Assembly (NCBI GenBank): GCA_947500545.1
Contig: CANMSO010000005.1
Span: 248,001-312,000, forward strand
Origin: an uncultured Aquimarina sp.
GTDB taxonomy: Bacteria; Bacteroidota; Bacteroidia; Flavobacteriales; Flavobacteriaceae
Direction: 5' to 3'
Length of the DNA stretch: 64,000 bases
The position numbers were made by a program, and so were the translations under genes. Shown in pieces: positions 7,609-15,624 of this stretch (positions are counted from its first letter, which is position 1; every line of letters starts with the position of its first letter). A model generated the notes under the pieces. That model did no database searches and was not told the origin of the DNA. It saw only the letters and a list, made by a program, of their open reading frames with translations.

Positions 7609-8232
7609 ATGAACCAATATTTAATCGATACAAAATTTGCTGCTAAAAGTCTAATCGACACTATTCATCATGAAGAAAATCAACTGTCAGAATTGACCAA
7701 TCAATTTGACAAATTGAAAAAGGTTTTCGACCATTTGTTTTGGGATTATTCAACAGCTGATATACATGAAGACTTTAATGACTTGCAAGTTCAACATAAA
7801 TATACCCAGATGGCAAAGTTTGCAGAAGATAATGACTTAAAAGGTAAAAAAGCTGAATTAGACTCACTTGCTAAATCAATATTAGCAAAAAAAGATTCAA
7901 TGAATTCATTAAGCATGAGCCTTTTGCAGATAGCCAAACAAGGTATTTCAACAGTTCATGGTAAACCATCAAACTGTCCTGCTGGTAGAGCTATTGGTAC
8001 TGAAACTTTAAAAAATGTTATTTGGCAAGGCAGAAATCAGTCGATTCATTATGAGGAAGGTAATCCTAATAAAAAAGTAAAGGATTGTTTTTTGAATTTG
8101 GCAAATGACTTCGGAGATGAATTTGATTTAACAATAGACTATACCGCGAACAAAGCAAGAAAAATTATTGACCTGCTTAATTGGAACGTTTATAAAAACT
8201 ATGAACACGACATGATTTCATTAATTGGATAA
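7609..8232 (+). CDS. HEPN-like protein, first gene of a defence-type pair
   Basis: 207 residues. The N-terminal half is coiled-coil-like helix rich in Lys/Glu/Leu. The C-terminal half contains WQGRNQSIHYEEGN with Arg142 and His147, the R-x4-H spacing of HEPN ribonuclease domains, set between two helices as expected. HEPN proteins are frequent RNase toxins in abortive infection and toxin-antitoxin systems, usually paired with a neutralising partner. The next gene starts 8 bp after this stop and both share one cassette. The HEPN call rests on this motif and helical context only; it could equally be a non-catalytic HEPN relative. Confidence 0.5.
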   Translation: MNQYLIDTKFAAKSLIDTIHHEENQLSELTNQFDKLKKVFDHLFWDYSTADIHEDFNDLQVQHKYTQMAKFAEDNDLKGKKAELDSLAKSILAKKDSMNSLSMSLLQIAKQGISTVHGKPSNCPAGRAIGTETLKNVIWQGRNQSIHYEEGNPNKKVKDCFLNLANDFGDEFDLTIDYTANKARKIIDLLNWNVYKNYEHDMISLIG

Positions 8233-8240
8233 ATAGCTAC

Positions 8241-9035
8241 ATGGATTATTGGGTAGATACAAACAGAATATTTCCACCTGGAGAAAGGGATAGTTTTCCT
8301 TTGGTTCATATGACACAAAAATGGGAAATCCTTAAGCTAATACTAAGCGAAGGATTTAAACCGAGTTATTGTCGTGAAAATATCACTAATGATATAGAAA
8401 CAAAATCTGCTTGTTTTCCTATGATTAGCTTCTCTAATGTAACAACTGATTTTGCTATTTCTTACCAAAAGTCATACGGCACGCTTGGTATTGTATTAAA
8501 TAAAAAATGGGGAGAGAAAAATGATTTTAATCCAGTACTGTATTTAGAAAGAAAATCTGACCTAACTAATGATATCATTTGCAACTTTAAGAATATCGCT
8601 GGACCATCAAAAGAACAGTTAAAAAATTCACTTGAAGGTGTTGCAAATGATTTTAAAGATATAATGATCAGACAACACATAAAAGTTTTTGGACACTCAA
8701 AAAATTATGATGGTCTACTATTGAGGAATAACACTTTATTGGCTAAAAAATATCCTTTTGGGATGGAAAGGGAATGGAGAAAAATTATACGTAAAGTAAA
8801 CATTCCGTACTTTTTGGTCGGAGAAGAAATGGAAAGAAAAGATGAATTTAATAAACTGCTAAAAGATATTCGTATTGATTATGAGCTTGAAAACTTAAAG
8901 AGCATTATTGTTGAAAGTGATTGGCAATATAAAGAAGTTAAAGAAATTATATGTGAGAAATTTAAATTAGAGGAATTTCCAGAAAATATTGAAATAAAAA
9001 TAAATGGAATTAGACATGTTCCAGACGAAGGATAA
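8241..9035 (+). CDS. AbiGi-like protein, second gene of a defence-type pair
   Basis: 264 residues. The N-terminal 110 residues follow the AbiGi pattern: LVHMTQKWEILKLILSEGF, then a Pro-Met-Ile-Ser-Phe strand (PMISFSNV), then YGTLGIVLNKKWG and NPVLYL. AbiGi was named from a two-gene lactococcal abortive-infection system and is annotated as its antitoxin-like component. The C-terminal part (FGMEREWRKI, then a Glu-rich end) fits the same family. Together with the HEPN-like gene 8 bp upstream it forms a compact two-gene cassette ending 6 bp before the next attC-like site. Family fairly sure, activity inferred. Confidence 0.6.
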   Translation: MDYWVDTNRIFPPGERDSFPLVHMTQKWEILKLILSEGFKPSYCRENITNDIETKSACFPMISFSNVTTDFAISYQKSYGTLGIVLNKKWGEKNDFNPVLYLERKSDLTNDIICNFKNIAGPSKEQLKNSLEGVANDFKDIMIRQHIKVFGHSKNYDGLLLRNNTLLAKKYPFGMEREWRKIIRKVNIPYFLVGEEMERKDEFNKLLKDIRIDYELENLKSIIVESDWQYKEVKEIICEKFKLEEFPENIEIKINGIRHVPDEG

Positions 9036-9040
9036 AAACT

Positions 9041-9237
9041 ACAGCTAACAATGGCTATAGTTAATACGGGTTTTGTGCATTATCCAACGTTTAGAGCTTT
9101 AAATTAAGTCCGCCAAATCTTTTGATTTGGCTTTTAAAATGAAAAATAAAAACAAAATAAAATGTTTTGGCTAAGTGCCTAATCGAAAGTTCACTACTTT
9201 TAATTCCCGTACTAACCATAGCCGAGACGTTAGAAGT
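9041..9237 (+). repeat. attC-like site 5 (group III, 197 bp)
   Basis: Opens ACAGCTAAC, matching the cassette start CTTAGCTGT at 7584 in 8 of 9 positions, and closes GTTAGAAGT. The arms AATGGCTATAGTTAATACGGG and CCCGTACTAACCATAGCC pair. An inner hairpin CCGCCAAATC / GATTTGGC and the string AAGTGCCTAATC are shared with the site at 25139-25296. Confidence 0.75.
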
Positions 9238-9250
9238 CATTTAAACTATT

Positions 9251-9763
9251 ATGAGTAAATATTTATTTGACGAAATAGAAGTTTCAAAGGAATTAGTGAT
9301 TTTATTAGCGATATTCAATTCAAGTAACGCTAATCATAAATTGTTAGACCCTTTAGCAACTGATAATTTACTTCCGATTTATTATACGGAATGGAATATT
9401 ATTCAAGAAAAATTAATTTCTACCGCTATAAAATTAAGGATGATAGATGACCAGTTTAAAAAACTTTCCAAGGAGCCTGTCTTTTTGAATAATAAAACTG
9501 GAGTTTTAAAAACAAAGAATAAAACGATTGATTTGACTCTACGAGAAGCTTGTAATAAAATAATTCACGCTGTAAAATTTTCGCCAAAAAATTATACTAG
9601 AAACGGATTAGAATCAAGAAAGCATTTTTTACCAAAAGTCAATTTGGAGGGGGACTATCATAAAAAAGGTTGGAAGGCAACATTAGATATCAAAAAATAT
9701 GTTTCTGAAGGGCTTTGTCTCGTAAAACAATATGATGAGGATTGGGAAATATCTACACGATAA
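9251..9763 (+). CDS. Hypothetical protein, alpha-helical
   Basis: 170 residues, single gene of its cassette, starting 22 bp after the core. Mostly helical. One stretch (LREACNKIIHAVKF, about 97-110) recalls helix-forming motifs in HEPN-like or AbiV-like proteins, where a conserved Asn/His pair sits on a helix, but the spacing (R98, H106) is not the classic R-x4-6-H. I do not recognise the family. It lies between two defence-type cassettes and a GNAT cassette. Confidence 0.5.
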   Translation: MSKYLFDEIEVSKELVILLAIFNSSNANHKLLDPLATDNLLPIYYTEWNIIQEKLISTAIKLRMIDDQFKKLSKEPVFLNNKTGVLKTKNKTIDLTLREACNKIIHAVKFSPKNYTRNGLESRKHFLPKVNLEGDYHKKGWKATLDIKKYVSEGLCLVKQYDEDWEISTR

Positions 9764-9769
9764 AATACG

Positions 9770-9945
9770 CCTTCTAACATTATATATGAAATCAGAGCAA
9801 AGTTTAGTGATTAATCGAAAGGTCATTCCCTTTTTGCGGTTGCGCTAAATTTTTATAAGTTTAATAAGAAATAAAAATACGCAGATAGATCAATTGGTTC
9901 AGGAATTTTTGCTTTGCTCCGATTCATATATTTAGCGTTGTGTGT
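9770..9945 (+). repeat. attC-like site 6 (group I, 176 bp)
   Basis: Opens CCTTCTAAC, matching the cassette start GTTAGAAGT in 8 of 9, and closes GTTGTGTGT. Same body as sites 1 and 3 but without the nested 28-bp palindrome. Confidence 0.75.
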
Positions 9946-9969
9946 AAGCCGTAAAAAAAATCTATAAAA

Positions 9970-10401
9970 ATGATATCTGAATTGACAATCGAGCCTTGTA
10001 AAAAGGAAAACATAAAGAAAATTGTTGACGGAATTAACGAGTACAACCTGAGTAAGGTTCCTGCTTTATCTGACGTTTGGACACCTTTGGAATACATCGC
10101 AAAAAATGAAAATGGAATTGAAATTGCGGGATTGTTGTCCGGAATTAATTATTGGAATGGACTTGAGATAAAAATTTTGTGGGTAAAAGAGGGTTACCGA
10201 AAAATTGGAATCGGAACTCGAATTTTAAAGCACGTGGAAAAAATAGCAAAGGAAAAAGGAGCAACTATTTCTATGCTTGACACGTTTGACTTTCAAGCGG
10301 AGGAATTTTACCTAAAAAATGACTATTTAACAATTGGAGAAATAAAAAACTTCCCAAACGGACATAGGAGAATATATTTCTCTAAAAAATTGACTGAATA
10401 A
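9970..10401 (+). CDS. GNAT family N-acetyltransferase
   Basis: 143 residues, the usual length of a single GNAT domain. Motif A, which binds acetyl-CoA pyrophosphate, is GYRKIGIGTRIL at 75-86 with the R-x-x-G-x-G signature. Motif B follows as FQAEEFYLKNDYL near 118. The substrate cannot be deduced; the relatives with the GATISMLDTFDFQA run are poorly characterised and sometimes annotated as small-molecule or aminoglycoside-type acetyltransferases. GNATs are among the commonest cargo in integron cassettes. It is the only gene of its unit, starting 33 bp after the core. Confidence 0.85.
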   Translation: MISELTIEPCKKENIKKIVDGINEYNLSKVPALSDVWTPLEYIAKNENGIEIAGLLSGINYWNGLEIKILWVKEGYRKIGIGTRILKHVEKIAKEKGATISMLDTFDFQAEEFYLKNDYLTIGEIKNFPNGHRRIYFSKKLTE

Positions 10402-10408
10402 AAAGCCT

Positions 10409-10583
10409 ACACACAACATTATATATGAAATCAGAGCAAAATTTGGCACCAATCGAAAGGTCATTTCCTTTTTGCAGTGGCGCTAGATTTTTATAAATTA
10501 AACAAGAAATAAAAATGCGCAGATATATCGATTGGTTCAGGATTCTTTGCCTTGCTCCGATTCATATATTTGCCGTTAGGCAC
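10409..10583 (+). repeat. attC-like site 7 (group I, 175 bp)
   Basis: Opens ACACACAAC, the perfect complement of the cassette start GTTGTGTGT, and closes GTTAGGCAC. It is a close copy of sites 6 and 8. Confidence 0.8.
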
Positions 10584-10640
10584 AACCAAAAACGTAATTG
10601 TAACACCTTTCCGACATTTGCATCTAAAAGAAAAAAGATA

Positions 10641-11513
10641 ATGAATCAACTTGGCGAAAAATACTCGGAAGAAAAGAATTTAAAACTTGTAAAAGCTTCT
10701 CTAAAAGGCAGTAAGGAAGCTCTAAACGAACTTATAGGAATTCACAGACCTTATATCTTTAATGTTGCTTGGAAATTTGCTTTTAACCCACAAGACGCTG
10801 AAGATTTAACTCAGGAGGCACTTATAAAAGTAATCACTAAACTATCTCAATTCAAATTTGAGAGTCAATTTAGAACATGGCTGTATAGAATTGTTTTCAA
10901 TGAGTTCTTGCAGTCAAAACGAAAAAAGGGAGAAAATCAATTTACTGATTTCAAAGACCAAGGTAAACGATTAGATTCTATTGAAAATTCGTTCTTAGAT
11001 GAGAAAGAAGAAGCTCAATATAAAGAATTAGCCAAAGAATTACGTTATCGTTGTCTATCAGGAATGATAATGTGTCTCACACGCGAACAAAGACTCTTAT
11101 TTATAGTAGGTGAAACTTTTGGTGTTGACCATAATTTAGGAGCGGAGATATTTAACCTTAGTAAATCAAATTACCGTGTCAAACTTCATAGAGCCCGTAA
11201 AGAACTCATCAATTTCATGCAACAAAAGTGTGGTTTAATGAACCCAGATAATCCTTGCAGATGTGCTAAAAAAGCCAAGACCATGCACAAAAATGGATAC
11301 TTAACTAAAGACCAGCAGTTTTTTAATGTTGGATATAAATCTAAAGTCGCAGATTATGTTGAAGAAAACAATGAAATTGTTGCAGATTTGGTCGACAAAA
11401 AGCATCTCGAATTATTGCGAGATATTCCTGCGAAGGACAATTTCGATAAAGAAACAATTATAAATGATATAATAGAAGACAACAAATTGTTAGACTATTT
11501 TGAGTTAAACTAG
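10641..11513 (+). CDS. ECF-type RNA polymerase sigma factor
   Basis: 290 residues from the ATG at 10641. The frame is open further upstream to 10515, but that part lies in the attC-like site. Sigma region 2 is at about 30-95 with the -10 and core-binding helices (DAEDLTQEALIKV, FRTWLYRIVFNEF). Region 4 is at about 150-197 (LTREQRLLFIVGETFGVDHN, YRVKLHRARKELINF). A Cys-containing segment with MNPDNPCRCAKKAK and an acidic tail of about 80 residues follow, as in a Bacteroidota ECF subgroup with C-terminal extensions. No anti-sigma gene is adjacent; the two SRPBCC genes downstream in the same cassette are its likely companions. Confidence 0.85.
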   Translation: MNQLGEKYSEEKNLKLVKASLKGSKEALNELIGIHRPYIFNVAWKFAFNPQDAEDLTQEALIKVITKLSQFKFESQFRTWLYRIVFNEFLQSKRKKGENQFTDFKDQGKRLDSIENSFLDEKEEAQYKELAKELRYRCLSGMIMCLTREQRLLFIVGETFGVDHNLGAEIFNLSKSNYRVKLHRARKELINFMQQKCGLMNPDNPCRCAKKAKTMHKNGYLTKDQQFFNVGYKSKVADYVEENNEIVADLVDKKHLELLRDIPAKDNFDKETIINDIIEDNKLLDYFELN

Positions 11514-11532
11514 TTGTTCATTTAAATAAATT

Positions 11533-11565
11533 AAAAGCCCATAGAGTCTAATCTATGGGCTTTTT
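11533..11565 (+). terminator. Rho-independent terminator after the sigma gene
   Basis: AAAAGCCCATAGA / TCTATGGGCTTTTT forms a strong hairpin with a T tail, separating the sigma factor from the SRPBCC genes inside the same cassette. Confidence 0.85.
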
Positions 11566-11629
11566 CATTTGCCATTTGTAACACCTTTTAACTTTTTGCA
11601 TCAAAGGGTAAATTAAAAATTCTAAAATC

Positions 11630-12133
11630 ATGGAAATAATAAAAGAAATCACCATCAACAAACCGGTTACAGAAGCATGGGATGTTTTAGGAAACCAATT
11701 TACAGAGGCCCACAAATGGGCAAGAGGACTTGATCATTCTGTCGGCTCAGGCAAACCTAAGTTTAAAGGAGCTAGCTGTAACAACCGAACTTGTGAGGTT
11801 CCAGGTTTTGGCACTATTGAAGAAGAAATTAAAAAGTTTGACGCTCAAAATCATGTTTTAGCTTATGAAGTCGTAAAAGGATTTCCTGGGTTCATTACTT
11901 CAGCAATTAACACATGGTCTTTGCATCAAGTTGGTCATCAAACCAAAGTTCGTATGCATATGAAAATGCAAACCAACGGCTTTAAAGGAGCTATTATGGG
12001 GCCTCTGATGAAAATGAAACTCAATAAAACCGTGGAAGGTGTTTTACAAGACTTTAAAATATTTGTAGAAACAGGAAGAGTCAGTCAACAAAAAGAGAAA
12101 GAATTAGCCAAATTATTAAAAGAAGTGGCTTAG
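11630..12133 (+). CDS. SRPBCC family protein (cytoplasmic)
   Basis: 167 residues, no signal peptide. Opens with the SRPBCC strand-helix (EITINKPVTEAWDVLGNQF, about 5-23) and closes with the long C-terminal helix over the ligand pocket (about 128-165). A CNNRTCEVPGFG turn near 52-63 sits where related proteins have the xRxC-x3-G loop. Probably binds or cyclises a hydrophobic small molecule; the ligand is unknown. Separated from the sigma factor by a terminator and followed 54 bp later by a secreted SRPBCC protein. It is the second gene of a 2.1-kb cassette. Confidence 0.8.
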   Translation: MEIIKEITINKPVTEAWDVLGNQFTEAHKWARGLDHSVGSGKPKFKGASCNNRTCEVPGFGTIEEEIKKFDAQNHVLAYEVVKGFPGFITSAINTWSLHQVGHQTKVRMHMKMQTNGFKGAIMGPLMKMKLNKTVEGVLQDFKIFVETGRVSQQKEKELAKLLKEVA

Positions 12134-12187
12134 TTCTGTTACATATTAAAAAAAATGTATCAAAGTCTAAAATTTAAATTAAATATT

Positions 12188-12691
12188 ATGAAAAAAACAG
12201 TTTTAATTATTTGCGCAATCGCATTCGGAATCAACATTAATAACGCTCAAAAAATGGATATGACACCAAAAGTTCAATTTAGTAAAATAGTAAACAAATC
12301 TGCAGATGATTTGTGGGAAACAGTTAGGCAATTAGATCAAATTCACAAATATTCCTCAACGATAGCTAAAGTCGATTGGAAAGGAAATATGGGTGTTGGA
12401 GGTGAAAGAATTTGCCATACTCCAGATGGCAAAGGATACTTCAAAGAAAAAATTGTTGCTTATAATGATTCATCGAGAAGCTTTTCGTATTCATTATTAG
12501 AAGGAGCTCCTGTAATGGGTATGACAAATACTATGCAGGTGATTGACCTTGGGTATGGCAAAAGTGTTTTAGTTTTCTGGTCGAATTACGATAAATTCAT
12601 GGAGAATCCACAAATGACAGAAGAACAATTCCAAGCCTTTATGTTAAGTTCACTAGAAGAGATGACATTAAAAATGGCCGAAGACTCATAA
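12188..12691 (+). CDS. Secreted SRPBCC family protein
   Basis: 167 residues from the ATG at 12188, chosen because it gives a clean signal peptide (basic start, hydrophobic core LIICAIAFGININ, cleavage near Asn-Ala-Gln); an ATG 33 bp upstream would bury it. The mature part has the SRPBCC opening (FSKIVNKSADDLWETVRQLD) and the loop GGERICHTPDG, which resembles that of the membrane-anchored protein at 608. It carries a long C-terminal helix. Two SRPBCC proteins, one cytoplasmic and one exported, in one cassette suggest the same ligand on both sides of the membrane. Confidence 0.75.
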   Translation: MKKTVLIICAIAFGININNAQKMDMTPKVQFSKIVNKSADDLWETVRQLDQIHKYSSTIAKVDWKGNMGVGGERICHTPDGKGYFKEKIVAYNDSSRSFSYSLLEGAPVMGMTNTMQVIDLGYGKSVLVFWSNYDKFMENPQMTEEQFQAFMLSSLEEMTLKMAEDS

Positions 12692-12697
12692 ATGGCA

Positions 12698-12873
12698 GTG
12701 CCTAACATTATATATGAAATCAGAGCAAAGTTTAGTTCTAGATCGAAAAGTCATTTTCTTTTTGCTATGGTGCTATGTTTTTATAAATTGAATAAGAAAT
12801 AAAAATGCACAGATAGATCGATTGGTTTAGACATACTTGCTTTGCTCCGATTCATATATTTGGCGTTAGCGGT
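12698..12873 (+). repeat. attC-like site 8 (group I, 176 bp)
   Basis: Opens GTGCCTAAC, the perfect complement of the cassette start GTTAGGCAC 2.1 kb upstream, so the three-gene unit is one cassette. Closes GTTAGCGGT. Confidence 0.8.
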
Positions 12874-12884
12874 AATTAAAAAAG

Positions 12885-13463
12885 ATGCAACTACTTAAAA
12901 AAGCCATATCGGATAGAGTAGAAACAAGCGATGAACTTTTGGATATAATTGTATCTAATTTTGAGATACTTGACTTAAAGAAAGGTGATTTTTTTCTTCG
13001 TTCAGGTACTCTATGTGATAAAATGGCTTTTATTGAATCTGGTTACTTGCGCATGTTTGATATTGTAGACGGCAAAGAGATCACACTTTGGATTGCCGGT
13101 AGTGGAAATTTTATAACATCGCTTTCAAGCTTTGTCTTCCAAACCACAAATTTTTGGAATATCCAAGCCGTAACAGATAGTAGATTGTCAGTCATCAGTC
13201 GAACCGATCATTTAAAGTTATGCAAAGAACAACAAAAGTGGCTTGAATTCGATAACTACCTGTTGGCTTATTCATTCTCTCTTTTAGAAAAGAAAATGTT
13301 CTCCCAGTTGCACACTACTGCAAAAGAGCGACTTGAAAACTTACTTGAACAACAGCCAGAGCTATTTCTGAATGTCCCCCATCAATATATAGCTTCAATG
13401 ATGGGAATTGCGCCAGAGTCTTTGAGCAGGTTACGAAAAAACATTACAGATTCGATTTCCTAA
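12885..13463 (+). CDS. Crp/Fnr family transcriptional regulator
   Basis: 192 residues. The cyclic-nucleotide-binding beta roll covers about 20-115 (LKKGDFFLRSGTLCDKMAFI, SGYLRMFD). After the dimer helix comes a C-terminal helix-turn-helix (HQYIASMMGIAPESLSRLRK, about 165-184). The phosphate-binding cassette of true cAMP receptors is not apparent, as in most Bacteroidota members of this group. It opens a three-gene cassette and is likely to control the HD-domain and membrane genes behind it. The start is 20 bp after the cassette core. Confidence 0.88.
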   Translation: MQLLKKAISDRVETSDELLDIIVSNFEILDLKKGDFFLRSGTLCDKMAFIESGYLRMFDIVDGKEITLWIAGSGNFITSLSSFVFQTTNFWNIQAVTDSRLSVISRTDHLKLCKEQQKWLEFDNYLLAYSFSLLEKKMFSQLHTTAKERLENLLEQQPELFLNVPHQYIASMMGIAPESLSRLRKNITDSIS

Positions 13464-13568
13464 CATTTATCAAGAGAAATCTACTATGTAATCACGAGCT
13501 TTGTAAAAAAAACAAAGCGATTGTTTTTAGTCGAGTGACAACATTATCAAAACGAAAGTTTCTCTAAA

Positions 13569-14144
13569 ATGGTTAAAATACCTGATACTCCTCTGATCGT
13601 TGAAGCATTATCTCTGGCAAGAGCTTCTTTGAGCGACAACTTGTTTAATCATTCCATGCGTACTTTCCACTACGGAAATGAATATGCGAGAAAATATAAA
13701 ATCAACCATTCAGAAGAAGAGCTTATGCTCGTATCACTGTTTCATGATGTTGGTTTTTACAGCCCCTTTTCATTAGAAGGCAAACCGTTTCAAATTGCAA
13801 GTTCGAAGGCGCTAAAAAACTACTTGCTGAAAAACCACAATATTGAAACTGAAAGGGTTAATGCTATGATGGAAGCAATTGATTACCATTTTCAGTTTAT
13901 GCCGAGGTGGGACAAAGGAGAAATTGCAGGGATACTTCAGGTTGGGACCCACATGGATGTTATTGGTAAACGTATAGGCTCAATTGAAAAATCAAAAAAA
14001 GAGCTAATCCAAAATGGATACCCAAAGAAAGGCTTTTTCAAAGAATTCAACACATGCCTTCTTAAAAGCTTTACCGGGGTAGGTTCTGTACTGGGATTAT
14101 TTTTCCCGAAAGCTTATTGCGGTTCTAATCACTATATCCACTAA
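13569..14144 (+). CDS. HD domain protein
   Basis: 191 residues. Metal ligands of the HD fold are visible: His28 (NHSMRTFHYGNEYA), the doublet His59-Asp60 (LVSLFHDVGF) and a later His in IDYHFQFMP. HD proteins are metal-dependent phosphohydrolases or lyases; this single-domain form resembles the cyanamide-hydratase-like and 5'-nucleotidase-like HD proteins, but the substrate is unknown. It lies 105 bp after the Crp/Fnr gene and 13 bp before a small membrane protein, all in one cassette. Confidence 0.8.
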   Translation: MVKIPDTPLIVEALSLARASLSDNLFNHSMRTFHYGNEYARKYKINHSEEELMLVSLFHDVGFYSPFSLEGKPFQIASSKALKNYLLKNHNIETERVNAMMEAIDYHFQFMPRWDKGEIAGILQVGTHMDVIGKRIGSIEKSKKELIQNGYPKKGFFKEFNTCLLKSFTGVGSVLGLFFPKAYCGSNHYIH

Positions 14145-14157
14145 ACTAAAAACTGAA

Positions 14158-14535
14158 ATGGAACTTTTATTGAGAATTACACTTTTCATCTGCGGAATTA
14201 TAAATCTATTACCTGTTGGAATTGCATTCCTGCCCGAAAAGATTGCTTCGAGTTATGGGGTCAAGATCTTAGATAACAATATGGAGCTTTTATTGAGGCA
14301 CAGGGCTGTTCTTTTTGGGATAGTGAGTTTGGTTTTGATCCATGCCGCCTTTACAACGTCAAATTATATTATAGCCACTATAATAGGATTAACAAGTATG
14401 CTTTCTTTTGTACTTTTATATTATCATATAGGAGAAATAAACAAAGAGTTAAAGACGATCATGGTTATTGATTTCATTGCTTCGTTTTTCCTATTAGCAG
14501 CATTTATTCTTTACAGAATATGGCATTCAAAATGA
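14158..14535 (+). CDS. Small integral membrane protein
   Basis: 125 residues with four predicted membrane helices (about 3-25, 44-64, 68-90, 98-120) and a short loop between the first two that contains EKIASSYGVKI and LLRHRAVLFG. Similar four-helix proteins are widespread and of unknown function. Last gene of the Crp/HD cassette, ending 6 bp before the attC-like site, 13 bp behind the HD gene and probably co-transcribed with it. Confidence 0.75.
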   Translation: MELLLRITLFICGIINLLPVGIAFLPEKIASSYGVKILDNNMELLLRHRAVLFGIVSLVLIHAAFTTSNYIIATIIGLTSMLSFVLLYYHIGEINKELKTIMVIDFIASFFLLAAFILYRIWHSK

Positions 14536-14541
14536 AGAAAA

Positions 14542-14611
14542 TACCGCTAACAAAATGTAAGCGACTATGCTCGCTATCGCTCGCACAGCGCTTACATAGT
14601 CGTTGTGTGCC
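14542..14611 (+). repeat. attC-like site 9 (compact, 70 bp)
   Basis: Opens ACCGCTAAC (from 14543), the perfect complement of GTTAGCGGT at 12865, and closes GTTGTGTGC. Inner arms TGTAAGCG / CGCTTACA surround a GC-rich tip. Size and layout are those of a textbook attC site. Confidence 0.8.
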
Positions 14612-14622
14612 ATAAGAGCAAA

Positions 14623-15543
14623 ATGAAAAACTTCAAAACGATACAAGAATACTCTGAGGCCACTGGAATACCACCAGCAAAATATGAGCACTTTGTTGTA
14701 AGAAGTTTTCAAGATAATATGCCCACAGTTGTCCATAAAATGCCAGCATTTAGACACGCTTTTTATGCAATAGCCTTAAAAATGAATGGCGATGGTAAAG
14801 CACTATCAAGTCATTATTCAGATTTTCCAGATGGCTCGGTTGTTTTTTTTAACTCACCATTTCAGATTTTGTCATGGGATATCGCACCAAATTGGGAAGG
14901 TTATTACGTTTTAATGACTCGAGATTTTATTGCTCAAAATCATATTTTTAAAGATTTCTTAGAAACTTTCCCGTTCTTAAAAATTGACAAGGCAATTCCC
15001 TTTGAGGTAAACGAACAGGAAACAAAAGGCCTACTGAATGTTTATCAAAAAATCAATGAGGAATATCACAGTAACAAAACTGACAAATTTGATTTAATAA
15101 GTAGTTATGTTCTTCTGCTATTAAATTATGTTAAAAGATACTTCAACAAAAAAACATCTGCCGAAAAAGCACAACAAATTATCAGAACGGCAGATTTGAA
15201 ATTGTTAAGCCGCTACCAAGAATTAATCGAAATGCATTTCCGAGAAAGTAATGAATGGGATTATTCCAAAAACTTACATTCCCCAAGTTTTTACGCTGAC
15301 ATACTGAACATTCATCCCAATTACCTAAACGCTATTGTAAAAAATAATTTGGGTATAACAGCATTACAATATATTCATAAACATCTGCTACATCTCGCAA
15401 AATCTTATTTGACTCAAACAAAATTAAGTATTAAGGAAATTGCCTATCAGCTTCAATTTGATTCACCCAACAATTTCAACAATTTCTTCAAAAAACATAC
15501 CCAAAATACACCTGGAAAATACCGAAAATCCTCAAATATTTGA
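14623..15543 (+). CDS. AraC family transcriptional regulator
   Basis: 306 residues from the ATG at 14623; the frame opens 18 bp earlier but that overlaps the cassette junction. N-terminal cupin-like sensing domain (about 20-170, with PDGSVVFFNSPFQILSWD). The C-terminal double helix-turn-helix spans about 205-303, where the second HTH is IKEIAYQLQFDSPNNFNNFF and the end TPGKYRKS is canonical. Likely to activate the hydrolase gene that follows in the same cassette. Confidence 0.9.
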   Translation: MKNFKTIQEYSEATGIPPAKYEHFVVRSFQDNMPTVVHKMPAFRHAFYAIALKMNGDGKALSSHYSDFPDGSVVFFNSPFQILSWDIAPNWEGYYVLMTRDFIAQNHIFKDFLETFPFLKIDKAIPFEVNEQETKGLLNVYQKINEEYHSNKTDKFDLISSYVLLLLNYVKRYFNKKTSAEKAQQIIRTADLKLLSRYQELIEMHFRESNEWDYSKNLHSPSFYADILNIHPNYLNAIVKNNLGITALQYIHKHLLHLAKSYLTQTKLSIKEIAYQLQFDSPNNFNNFFKKHTQNTPGKYRKSSNI

Positions 15544-15624
15544 AATTCATACTTCTTGATTTGTTTTTATAAATAAGTCAACCTCTTCTTGTTCGCATCT
15601 TTGTATCAACAAAAAATAAATGAT

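Noticed and set aside
10515..10640. N-terminal extension of the sigma-factor frame
   Set aside because: These 42 codons lie in attC-like site 7 and its flank; the ATG at 10641 matches the start of sigma region 1-2 in the family.
5130..12873. Regularly spaced repeats resembling a CRISPR array
   Set aside because: The repeats are 70-205 bp, spaced by gene-length segments, imperfect and internally palindromic; no short direct repeats with 30-40 bp spacers and no cas genes are present.
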